The notes under the pieces were generated by a model. It was given only the letters and a program-made list of their open reading frames with translations, was not told the origin of the DNA and made no database searches. Both the position numbers and the translations under genes were made by a program. From assembly GCA_035412805.1 (NCBI GenBank), contig DAONVO010000038.1, forward strand, positions 1 through 20,010: a DNA stretch of 20,010 nucleotides, given 5' to 3'. Of this stretch, positions 13,975 through 20,010 are shown piece after piece. Within the stretch, counting starts at the first letter, position 1, and each line of letters opens with the position of its first letter. Source of the DNA: DTU018 sp029550685. GTDB taxonomy: Bacteria; Bacillota; Syntrophomonadia; Syntrophomonadales; Syntrophomonadaceae.

Positions 13975-15276
13975 TTATTCCAGAGGAGCATAGAGCTTTT
14001 CGTACTCAAAGCGCAGCTGGTCTCTGAATTCAGGAGCAGCGATGTTAATCAAAGCTTTAGCTCGCTGGCGGTTCGTCTTCCATCGCAAATGAGCTACTCC
14101 ATATTCGGTTACAACGTAATCAACATCATATCGACTGGTGGTAACTGCCTGCCCGGGGGCTAAGGTACTTACGATACGTGACACGGTCCCGTTTACAGCA
14201 GTAGAAGGCAAAGCAATTATGGCGCGCCCGTTTTTGGCGTCGTGAGTACCGCGTATAAAATCCACCTGGCCCCCAACCCCGCTGAACTGAATACCGGGAA
14301 GGGTATCAGCGGCCACCTGTCCCAATAAATCCACCGATAATGCAGAATTGATAGCAACCATATTATCGTTTTTTGCTACGTTGGCCGGTATATTAGTTAT
14401 GTCTACGGGTAATGCTTCGATCATGGGATTATTGTCCAACCATTTGTAGAAGGTGCTGGTGCCCATGGCAAAAGCAATAACTATTTTATTGGGATAGTAA
14501 TTCTTGCGGGAGCAGTTTATCACTCCACGATTCACCAGATTCATAACTCCGTCGGATATCATTTCAGAATGTATACCCAAATCTTTCTTATTATCCAGAC
14601 AGGATAATATTGCATCTGGTATCGCACCAATGCCTAATTGAAGGCAGTCACCATCCTGAATTAACTCGGCAATGTTTTCACCGATGGTTTTCTCAACCGG
14701 CCCGATAACCGGAGGTTGAAGCTCGATAAGGGGTAGTTCAACTTCTACAAAATAATCAAATTCCTGTACCGGCAACATGGAAGTTGGCCCGGTTCTGGGC
14801 ATATGAGGATTTACTTCCGCAATAACCGTTTTAGCACTTTTAATAGCCTGCAAGGTATAATCTACGGAAATACCAAGGCTTACCATACCTTTTTCATCAG
14901 GTGGAGATACCGTCACCATGGCTACGTCAATAGGAAATCTCCCGCTTTTAAATAAAGCCGGCAACTCGTGGAGATATATAGAAGTATAATCAGCCCTTCC
15001 TTCCTTTATCGCTTGGCGGCTGGGTTTACCGGAAAACAATGCATTGTGGCGAAAGCTTTTTTCATACTGAGGCTGACAGTACAACCCTTTTCCCATAGGC
15101 ACCTCATGTGCTATCTCCACGTTCCTTAGCTCAGGTGCCCTGTCCACTAGTGCTTCTACGATTGCTTGAGGCTCGCCACAAGCATGACCAAGTACTACAC
15201 GATCCCCCGATTTTACTACCTTAACCGCTTCTTCAGCTGTGGTTGATTTACTTCGATAATAGTCCTGCCAATTCAT
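13975..15276 (-). CDS. Acyl-CoA:acetate/4-hydroxybutyrate-type CoA-transferase
   Basis: This 433-residue enzyme moves CoA between carboxylic acids and so activates an acid without spending ATP directly. It is collinear with 4-hydroxybutyrate/butyrate CoA-transferases (about 430-440 aa). Key regions are LGHACGEPQAIVEAL (29-43), GIGAIPDAIL (215-224), and GIHSEMISDGV with Glu238, the position of the CoA-thioester-forming glutamate in that family. GVGGQVDFIRG and EYGVAHLR follow. After EYGVAHLR the usual glycine (LRGK) is Trp399. The start is ATG 15276, with AGGAGGG 10 nt upstream. It is a monocistronic unit with a sigma-54 promoter and a terminator. The native acid could be butyrate, crotonate or 4-hydroxybutyrate; sequence alone does not decide. 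Confidence 0.9.
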   Translation of the reverse strand: MNWQDYYRSKSTTAEEAVKVVKSGDRVVLGHACGEPQAIVEALVDRAPELRNVEIAHEVPMGKGLYCQPQYEKSFRHNALFSGKPSRQAIKEGRADYTSIYLHELPALFKSGRFPIDVAMVTVSPPDEKGMVSLGISVDYTLQAIKSAKTVIAEVNPHMPRTGPTSMLPVQEFDYFVEVELPLIELQPPVIGPVEKTIGENIAELIQDGDCLQLGIGAIPDAILSCLDNKKDLGIHSEMISDGVMNLVNRGVINCSRKNYYPNKIVIAFAMGTSTFYKWLDNNPMIEALPVDITNIPANVAKNDNMVAINSALSVDLLGQVAADTLPGIQFSGVGGQVDFIRGTHDAKNGRAIIALPSTAVNGTVSRIVSTLAPGQAVTTSRYDVDYVVTEYGVAHLRWKTNRQRAKALINIAAPEFRDQLRFEYEKLYAPLE

Positions 15277-15375
15277 AGCCCAGCTTCCCTCCTAAAAATG
15301 TAATAATCACTTCCATTGCTTTATTGGCCAGGAGCCATGAAACTGATATGATGAAAAATATTTGATATAAAGTAT

Positions 15376-15391
15376 TGCAAAATTTGTACCA
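15376..15391 (-). promoter_or_regulatory. Sigma-54 (-24/-12) promoter of the CoA-transferase gene
   Basis: The minus strand reads TGGTACAAATTTTGCA. The invariant GG and GC are 10 bp apart and the -12 box TTGCA is perfect; the -24 box has T for C at one position. Predicted transcription starts near 15365, with a leader of about 90 nt. Confidence 0.8.
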
Positions 15392-15530
15392 ACTTAGCTG
15401 ATGACTACTTAAACTACTATTATATGATGGCTATGATTGTTCAGGAATAGGGCTATTACCGGTTTGACAGCGTTGGTGGCTGAAATTTTAGCCGGTGGTT
15501 ATACCTGCCAGGTTCACCTGACCAGCAAAA

Positions 15531-15554
15531 TGCTGACTCATTTTTGCATCAGCC
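15531..15554. promoter_or_regulatory. Candidate enhancer of the CoA-transferase promoter
   Basis: The stretch begins TGCTGACTCATTTTTGCATC and continues AGCC. It is an imperfect inverted repeat (GCTGA...TCAGC) and shares GACTCATTTTTG-xx-TCA with the site at 12037-12053. It lies about 160 bp upstream of the -12 element. Confidence 0.5.
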
Positions 15555-15707
15555 TTCAACTAATCTTATTAACCTAGCAATCAAGCCCAAAAAACAGGAT
15601 GGATACGCAGAATTAAGATCATGGTCAGCAGGCACTGACAGGAAACGAACAGCTCAGCAGCACGAAATTTTCCTAGAATTTTCTTAATATATCAATATTT
15701 AATGCTG

Positions 15708-15736
15708 TTGAATAATGTAGAATGATTAGATATTAT
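15708..15736 (+). promoter_or_regulatory. Sigma-A-type promoter of the CBS activator gene
   Basis: TTGAAT (15708-15713) and TATTAT (15731-15736) are separated by exactly 17 bp. Start of transcription near 15743 would leave a leader of about 20 nt before ATG 15762. Confidence 0.65.
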
Positions 15737-15761
15737 TGAAGCTAAAGGCTGGTGATTTGGC

Positions 15762-17486
15762 ATGAAAATTAGTGATATTATGACAAGGAATCCGTATACC
15801 TTGTCTCCTCATCAAACCATCGCTGAGTCGGCAGCTCTGTTTTTCAAACACCACATCGACGGGGCTCCAGTAGTTAATAACGGTAAACTGGTAGGCTTTT
15901 TTTCGAAACATCAGCTTTTCAAGGCAGTAGCTGACTGCACTCCTTTCGATGTAACCATCGACAAATTAATGATTAAAGACGTAATTACCTGTCACCCCAA
16001 TGACGATGTTAAAACTCTATTGAACAAACCGGTAAGCCGCTGTCCAGTGGTCCAGAATGGTACCGTGGTGGGAGTTGTTACCCAATCTGACGTAGTTCGC
16101 TATTTGAATATTGAATTAACTGATTTACAGGAAGCAAAACTCCTCAAAGAGCAGATGGAGGCTATTTTCGAGGCATCCTTTGATTACCTGTTTGTAACCG
16201 ATGCTGAAGGGCGAGTAACTAAAGTAAGTCCATCCTATTATCGAATCACAGGTATAAAACCTGAGGAAGTGCTGGGCAAAACCATGTATGAACTGGTTGC
16301 TCAGGGCTTTTATGATCGCTCCTGCAGTATAGAGGTTCTCGAGACCTTGAAGCCGGTAACCTTTGTGCAAAAAATCAAGACTGGGCGTACCGTATTGGTT
16401 ACGGGTAATCCTGTCTTCGATGACAAGGGGAACCTCATTGGCGTGGTTACCAACGGCCGGGATATAACTGAGCTCAATGAATTAAAAAGGGCAGTTGAAC
16501 ACAAAGAGGAATTAAGCCAGCATTACAAAACTGAGTATTTCAACCTGAAAGGTTATTGTGATTATGTGGTGGCTTCGCCGGTTATGGTCGAGCTTATGCA
16601 GACTGTAAATCAAATTGCGCAGTTTGATTCAGCAGTGATGATAACCGGAGAATCCGGTGTGGGAAAGGAAATAATAGCCCACCAGATACATTTGGAAAGT
16701 CCCCGTAAGGACAAGCCCTATATTCGCATAAATTGTGCTTCTATACCGGAAAGCTTATTGGAGTCGGAGTTATTTGGTTATGTGGAAGGTGCTTTCACCG
16801 GAGCCAAAAAGGGCGGTAAATTAGGTATATTTGAATTAGCTAACGGAGGGACCCTCCTGTTGGACGAAATATCAGAACTGCCTCTTAGTGTCCAAGCCAA
16901 ATTATTGAGAGTAATTCAAGAAAATGAGGTTACTCGTATCGGCAGTACCAAGACCAACAAAATTGATGTCCGCATTATTACCGCTACTAATCGTGACCTG
17001 AGCGAAATGGTGAACAAAAACCTATTCAGAACTGACTTGTATTACCGTCTCAACGTGATACCGGTAGTGGTTCCCCCCCTGCGGGAGAGGCGGGAAGAAA
17101 TCCCGGTTTTAGTCGACCATTTCCTGAAAAAGTTCAATGAAAAATATGGCTTGAACAAGCAAATAGCTCCTCAAGTAATTGACAGGTTAATGAATTATGA
17201 TTGGCCAGGTAATGTTCGAGAACTTAAGAATGTGGTGGAAAGAGCCGTGGTAACTAATCCGGGCGATATTATTCTCAGCTTGGATATCGACAATAATAAG
17301 ACCGTAACAGATCCTTCTGCTCAGCCGGTTGTTAACCTGCGGGAATTAGTGGAGAACCTGGAGAAACATTATATTAATACTTATTTGGCCAAGTACGGCA
17401 GCACCCGCAAAGCTGCTGCTGCCCTGGGAATAAGTCAGTCTACTCTTTGCCGCAAAGTAGCCAATTATGGCATTCATTTAGCTTGA
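15762..17486 (+). CDS. Sigma-54-dependent transcriptional activator with CBS pair, CBS-CBS-PAS-AAA+-Fis
   Basis: This is a 574-residue enhancer-binding protein. Two CBS motifs form a Bateman module (about 1-56, IMTRNPYTLSPHQTIAES; about 66-118, MIKDVITCHPNDDV...VVGVVTQSDVV). Such modules commonly bind AMP, ATP or SAM. A PAS domain follows (about 130-240). The AAA+ core has Walker A GESGVGKE (296-303), GAFTGA (343-348) and Walker B LLLDE (365-369). The C-terminus is a Fis helix-turn-helix (STRKAAAALGISQSTLCRKV, 547-566). The PAS-to-HTH part is strongly similar to the activator at 12065-13798, including nearly identical recognition helices, so the two may share sites. No receiver domain is present. 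Likely targets are the flanking sigma-54 units; an energy-charge input is inferred from the CBS pair. Confidence 0.95.
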   Translation: MKISDIMTRNPYTLSPHQTIAESAALFFKHHIDGAPVVNNGKLVGFFSKHQLFKAVADCTPFDVTIDKLMIKDVITCHPNDDVKTLLNKPVSRCPVVQNGTVVGVVTQSDVVRYLNIELTDLQEAKLLKEQMEAIFEASFDYLFVTDAEGRVTKVSPSYYRITGIKPEEVLGKTMYELVAQGFYDRSCSIEVLETLKPVTFVQKIKTGRTVLVTGNPVFDDKGNLIGVVTNGRDITELNELKRAVEHKEELSQHYKTEYFNLKGYCDYVVASPVMVELMQTVNQIAQFDSAVMITGESGVGKEIIAHQIHLESPRKDKPYIRINCASIPESLLESELFGYVEGAFTGAKKGGKLGIFELANGGTLLLDEISELPLSVQAKLLRVIQENEVTRIGSTKTNKIDVRIITATNRDLSEMVNKNLFRTDLYYRLNVIPVVVPPLRERREEIPVLVDHFLKKFNEKYGLNKQIAPQVIDRLMNYDWPGNVRELKNVVERAVVTNPGDIILSLDIDNNKTVTDPSAQPVVNLRELVENLEKHYINTYLAKYGSTRKAAAALGISQSTLCRKVANYGIHLA

Positions 17487-17536
17487 TAGCATCATAATTG
17501 ATATCATCATAATGTATCATAACGAGTCATTTTTAG

Positions 17537-17572
17537 AGTGGGTGAACCATTTGGGGTTCGCTCACTTTTTTT
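17537..17572 (+). terminator. Intrinsic terminator of the CBS activator gene
   Basis: A 12-bp stem AGTGGGTGAACC (17537-17548) with GGTTCGCTCACT (17555-17566), including two G-U pairs and a 6-nt loop, is followed by a run of seven T. It ends the activator transcript 50 nt after its stop. Confidence 0.9.
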
Positions 17573-17639
17573 GAATACTGTATCACCTTTATTTCGTTTC
17601 CAATCAGCATTTACACCTACTAATAATTAAGCATTAACT

Positions 17640-17655
17640 GAACCGCTTCCGGTTC
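17640..17655. promoter_or_regulatory. Inverted repeat upstream of the MaoC sigma-54 promoter, candidate enhancer
   Basis: GAACCG-CTTC-CGGTTC is a perfect 6-bp inverted repeat about 90-105 bp upstream of the -12 element at 17745-17746, within enhancer range. It could be bound by either sigma-54 activator. It differs from the GACTCA motif seen at the other two promoters. Confidence 0.45.
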
Positions 17656-17731
17656 GCCTGGCTAGGTTCCTCACTCCTTCAGCACCGGCCAAAAATCCGA
17701 AAATGCTTACTTTCCCAACTATTTTACTTGT

Positions 17732-17747
17732 TGGCAGATAAATTGCA
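17732..17747 (+). promoter_or_regulatory. Sigma-54 (-24/-12) promoter of the MaoC hydratase gene
   Basis: The stretch TGGCAGATAAATTGCA keeps GG and GC with 10-bp spacing, a perfect TTGCA, and one mismatch in the -24 box. Predicted start near 17758 leaves a leader of about 53 nt before ATG 17811. Confidence 0.82.
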
Positions 17748-17810
17748 GGTGTATAGTTTATCCATTTCATGAAGATGTACTACGTCTAACAACCATAGGG
17801 GGTTTAAGCA

Positions 17811-18236
17811 ATGAGTTATGAAGGCAAGATCAGAAAATGGGAAGACATGCAGATAGGAGACACAACCAGCTTTACCAAGACCATGACCGAGACCGATGTT
17901 ATTCAATGGGTAGGTCTGACCGGGGATCTTAATCCCATTCATATTGACCGGGAATATGCTAAAACCACCCGCTTTGGCAATGTCTTAGTACCAGGGGTTT
18001 TGGTTTTAGGCTTGATATCCAAATGCATGACTGACCTAACCTTTGGCCATGTATATGCTAACCAGTCCATAAAATTCCTAAAGCCCGTTTTTATTGGTGA
18101 CACTATCACCGCCACCGGAACCATTATAGAAAAAATCGATGAGAAAAACATGGTTAGAGTAGAGACCAAGTGTGTGAATCAGGACGGGGCATTAGTAATG
18201 ATCGGGGAAGGTATGGAGTACATCCTGCGTGATTAA
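17811..18236 (+). CDS. MaoC-like (R)-specific enoyl-CoA hydratase
   Basis: This 141-residue hot-dog-fold hydratase carries the hydratase-2 motif GLTGDLNPIHIDREYA (35-50), with catalytic Asp39 and His44. This is the length and layout of PhaJ/MaoC single-domain enzymes, which interconvert 2-enoyl-CoA and (R)-3-hydroxyacyl-CoA in the cytoplasm. The FGNVLVPGVLVLGLIS helix (55-70) and IKFLKPVFIGDTI strand are also typical. The ribosome site is GGGGG at 17798-17802. It is a single-gene unit between a sigma-54 promoter and a terminator. The physiological substrate is unknown; a role in PHA supply or in an alternative beta-oxidation branch is inference. Confidence 0.9.
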   Translation: MSYEGKIRKWEDMQIGDTTSFTKTMTETDVIQWVGLTGDLNPIHIDREYAKTTRFGNVLVPGVLVLGLISKCMTDLTFGHVYANQSIKFLKPVFIGDTITATGTIIEKIDEKNMVRVETKCVNQDGALVMIGEGMEYILRD

Positions 18237-18316
18237 AATCGATCATCGTAATTAATTTAAGTAATAAAATTCAAAGTGAACTCAATTCTCTTAACCCAAA
18301 TCCCTTCCTCATTGAT

Positions 18317-18349
18317 AGAGAGCCGCTTATTAATTTAGCGGCTCTCTTT
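18317..18349 (+). terminator. Intrinsic terminator of the MaoC gene
   Basis: A perfect 11-bp stem AGAGAGCCGCT/AGCGGCTCTCT (18317-18327 with 18337-18347) with a 9-nt loop is followed by a short T-rich stretch (TTTCC). The tract is weak but the stem is strong, and it lies 80 nt after the stop. Confidence 0.8.
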
Positions 18350-18411
18350 CCATATTTATTAGAAAGATTATTTAGTAAATTACAGGCAAACTCCTACAAC
18401 AAAATGTGATA

Positions 18412-18420
18412 TGCTATAAT
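18412..18420 (+). promoter_or_regulatory. Extended -10 sigma-A promoter of the large acyl-CoA dehydrogenase gene
   Basis: TGCTATAAT is a perfect TATAAT with the TGn extension. No good -35 box is seen 17 bp upstream, which is usual for extended -10 promoters. Start near 18427 would give a leader of about 150 nt. No sigma-54 box is visible in this gap, unlike the neighbouring units. Confidence 0.6.
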
Positions 18421-18465
18421 CTAAAATAACAATTATACCAAATATTAATATACTTTTCTGAATAT

Positions 18466-18577
18466 TTCGCGCATTTAGGGGGTGATGACGGAGCGCGAAG
18501 AGAGAAACCTTCTGAAAGAATAAATTAAGGAGGGAATCGAGAATAATCTCATTTCCTGGATTTGGGGGTAATGTGAA
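18466..18577 (+). other. Structured leader of the large acyl-CoA dehydrogenase gene
   Basis: The untranslated region holds a hairpin TTCGCGC/GCGCGAA (18466-18472 with 18493-18499) whose loop carries AGGGGGTGATG. A strong AAGGAGGG at about 18527 is not followed by a start codon at the right distance. A second weak stem (GGAA..GAG/CTC..TTCC) lies before the real ribosome site GGGGG. A 12-codon frame (18485-18523) begins in the first loop. It matches no riboswitch class that I recognise. Confidence 0.4.
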
Positions 18578-20010
18578 ATGACGGCTAATTTTGCTTATTT
18601 GAATACGCGCGACTTTGAATTTATCGCGCAAGAATGGCTTCCTACCGAACAAGTTTTCAATTACAAAGAGTTCAGAGACTATTATTCCAAAGATGAAGTA
18701 AAATCCGTTCTGGAACCCTTCCGCAAAATGTGTAAAGAGGTAGTAGAACCCACCAATGAAGATGGTGATAAGATTGGTTGTACTTTTGCCAATGGGAAGG
18801 TAACTACACCTCCTAGCTTCGGTCCTCTTTTCCACAAACTGCAGCAAGACGGCTGGGGAACTGCGAATATCGATGACAGCGAAGATGCCATGACCATGCC
18901 CAATGTTTTATTTGCAATGTGCCAGGAAATGCTAGCCGCAGCTAATCCTGCTTTTATGCCCTACATAGGTCTGACCACAGGAGCTGCAGAATTGATTCAA
19001 GCCTTTGCTTCTGAAGAATTAAAGCAGATGTTCCTCCCCAAGATGATGGACGGAACCTGGTCTGGTACCATGTGCCTGACTGAACCCACTGCTGGTTCTG
19101 ACGTTGGTGATATTCTCTCCAAGGCTTATCCTACCGATGATCCCCGGATTTACAAGATCAAGGGTAACAAGATCTTTATAACCGGTGGAGACAATGATTT
19201 CACTGAAAACGTCATCCATCTGTATTTGGCCAGGGTTGAAGGAGCCCGCCCGGGAACTGCTGGTATTTCTCTGTTTATAGTTCCCAAGTACTGGGTTAAT
19301 GAAGACGGCAGCCTGGAAGACAACGATGTTCAGACTACTGGTATTGAACATAAACTGGGACAATACGGTTCTGTCACCGCTTCCCTGACTATGGGCGAAA
19401 ACGGTAACTGCCGTGGTTGGTTGGTAGGAGAGCCCCCAGATGAAACCGGCAAAGCCAAGGGTATGGCCCAAATGTTCCAGTGCATGAACTACGCTCGTCT
19501 AGGTACCGGCTTACTGGGTCTGGCCGTCACCGCCAATGCTGTTTACAATGCCCGCGAGTACACCAAAGAACGTGTACAGGGTCGTCCGCTAACCAATATG
19601 AAAGGTGACCGGGTAACCATCATCAATCATGAAGATATCCGTCGCTCCCTTCTGCAAGGCAAAGCCCATGTGGAAGTGTTCCGGGCTATGATAATGAAGA
19701 CCTATTTCATGTTCGATATTCGTTACAAAGATCCTGATCCCGAGAAGAGACAGGAAGCCAATGATTTTATAGAAGTGGTGACACCTCTTTGTAAGGCTTA
19801 TCCCACTGATGAAGCCTGGTGGCTGATTGGCGAAGCCATTCAATGTTATGGTGGATATGGCTACTGCGAAGAATATCCAGTTGCCCAGATTGCCCGCGAT
19901 TCCAAGATTTATTCAATTTGGGAAGGTACCAACTATATCCAGGCTCTGGACCTGTGTGGCCGGAAATGGACCATGAAAGGTGGTTCTGTCTATGCCAAAT
20001 GGTTCAAGCA
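18578..20010 (+). CDS. Large acyl-CoA dehydrogenase (DmdC-like, C-terminally extended), truncated by window end
   Basis: This flavin-dependent acyl-CoA dehydrogenase is open for 477 codons to the window edge. It starts at ATG 18578, with GGGGG 9 nt upstream, and opens MTANFAYLNTRDFEFIAQEW. Family marks are CLTEPTAGSDVGD (FAD/substrate region), KIFITGGDNDF, the CYGGYGYCEEYPVAQIARD block and the catalytic base Glu449 in IWEGTNYIQALDL. The long N-terminal segment and the insertions match the roughly 580-600-residue group with an extra C-terminal domain (as in methylmercaptopropionyl-CoA dehydrogenase relatives), not the 380-residue short-chain type found at 9905. That last domain would lie beyond the window. 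Acyl-chain preference cannot be stated. Confidence 0.92.
   Translation, partial: MTANFAYLNTRDFEFIAQEWLPTEQVFNYKEFRDYYSKDEVKSVLEPFRKMCKEVVEPTNEDGDKIGCTFANGKVTTPPSFGPLFHKLQQDGWGTANIDDSEDAMTMPNVLFAMCQEMLAAANPAFMPYIGLTTGAAELIQAFASEELKQMFLPKMMDGTWSGTMCLTEPTAGSDVGDILSKAYPTDDPRIYKIKGNKIFITGGDNDFTENVIHLYLARVEGARPGTAGISLFIVPKYWVNEDGSLEDNDVQTTGIEHKLGQYGSVTASLTMGENGNCRGWLVGEPPDETGKAKGMAQMFQCMNYARLGTGLLGLAVTANAVYNAREYTKERVQGRPLTNMKGDRVTIINHEDIRRSLLQGKAHVEVFRAMIMKTYFMFDIRYKDPDPEKRQEANDFIEVVTPLCKAYPTDEAWWLIGEAIQCYGGYGYCEEYPVAQIARDSKIYSIWEGTNYIQALDLCGRKWTMKGGSVYAKWFK

Larger units (their letters stand above)
15277..15761. other. Divergent intergenic region between CoA-transferase and CBS activator
   Basis: This 485-bp gap holds a minus-strand sigma-54 promoter (15376-15391), a candidate enhancer around 15531-15554 and a plus-strand sigma-A promoter (15708-15736). 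A 46-codon open frame (15437-15577, +) is present but has no ribosome site or recognisable family. The stretch 15580-15700 shows nothing I can name. Confidence 0.7.

Noticed and set aside
15437..15577. 46-codon plus-strand open frame beginning LFRNRAITGLTALVAEIL
   Set aside because: It has no ribosome site, starts at an isolated TTG, overlaps a likely enhancer and resembles no family I know. It is probably a chance frame.
17490..17520. Irregular ATCATAAT repeats after the CBS activator stop
   Set aside because: There are only two exact copies plus one partial copy, in AT-rich DNA just before a terminator; this is not convincing as an iteron or operator array.
18485..18523. 12-codon leader peptide MTEREERNLLKE in the dehydrogenase leader
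   Set aside because: The GGGGG lies only 2 nt from its ATG and the peptide has no run of a regulatory amino acid, so translation is doubtful. It is mentioned only as part of the leader.

Overview
The window looks like chromosomal DNA of an anaerobic, low-to-mid GC Firmicute that lives on short-chain acids. A Syntrophomonas-like member of the Clostridia is my best guess. The reasons are AGGAGG-type ribosome sites, several TTG starts, a lipoprotein-type ABC binding protein, and above all beta-oxidation and CoA-transfer genes under sigma-54 control. This is inference from gene content; no rRNA or marker gene is present.

Layout. Positions 1-93 hold the tail of a protein that resembles cardiolipin synthase. 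Positions 94-490 are non-coding and carry a composite palindromic repeat plus a REP-like hairpin. Next come a small helix-turn-helix protein (+, 491-706) and, on the minus strand, a spermidine-synthase-like protein, a membrane diguanylate cyclase and an orphan beta-class DNA methyltransferase (719-3708). A tandem pair of paralogous small membrane proteins follows (3866-4826); the downstream copy is broken by an in-frame TGA. A second, inverted copy of the composite repeat lies at 4947-5080.

The core is a seven-gene minus-strand operon (11850 to 5147): crotonase, short-chain acyl-CoA dehydrogenase, then a complete branched-chain-amino-acid-type (HAAT) ABC importer (livH, livM, livG, livF and the binding lipoprotein). 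It runs from a near-consensus sigma-54 promoter at 11892-11907 to a strong terminator at 5082-5122. Next is a PAS-PAS sigma-54 activator (12065-13798), a 4-hydroxybutyrate/butyrate-type CoA-transferase (13975-15276) with its own sigma-54 promoter, a second activator with two CBS domains plus PAS (15762-17486, +), a MaoC-type hydratase (17811-18236, +) with a third sigma-54 promoter, and a large acyl-CoA dehydrogenase (18578 to the window end, +) with a sigma-A-type promoter and a structured leader.

Taken together, 5.1-20 kb reads as an acid-utilisation island: import of an organic acid or related compound, CoA activation by transfer, dehydrogenation and hydration. The transcription units answer to two sigma-54 enhancer-binding proteins, one of which carries a CBS pair that in other proteins binds adenine nucleotides. 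The most notable unlisted signals are the three sigma-54 promoters, a shared GACTCA-N8-TCA motif near two of them and near the PAS activator, several strong palindromes, and the modular repeat pair.
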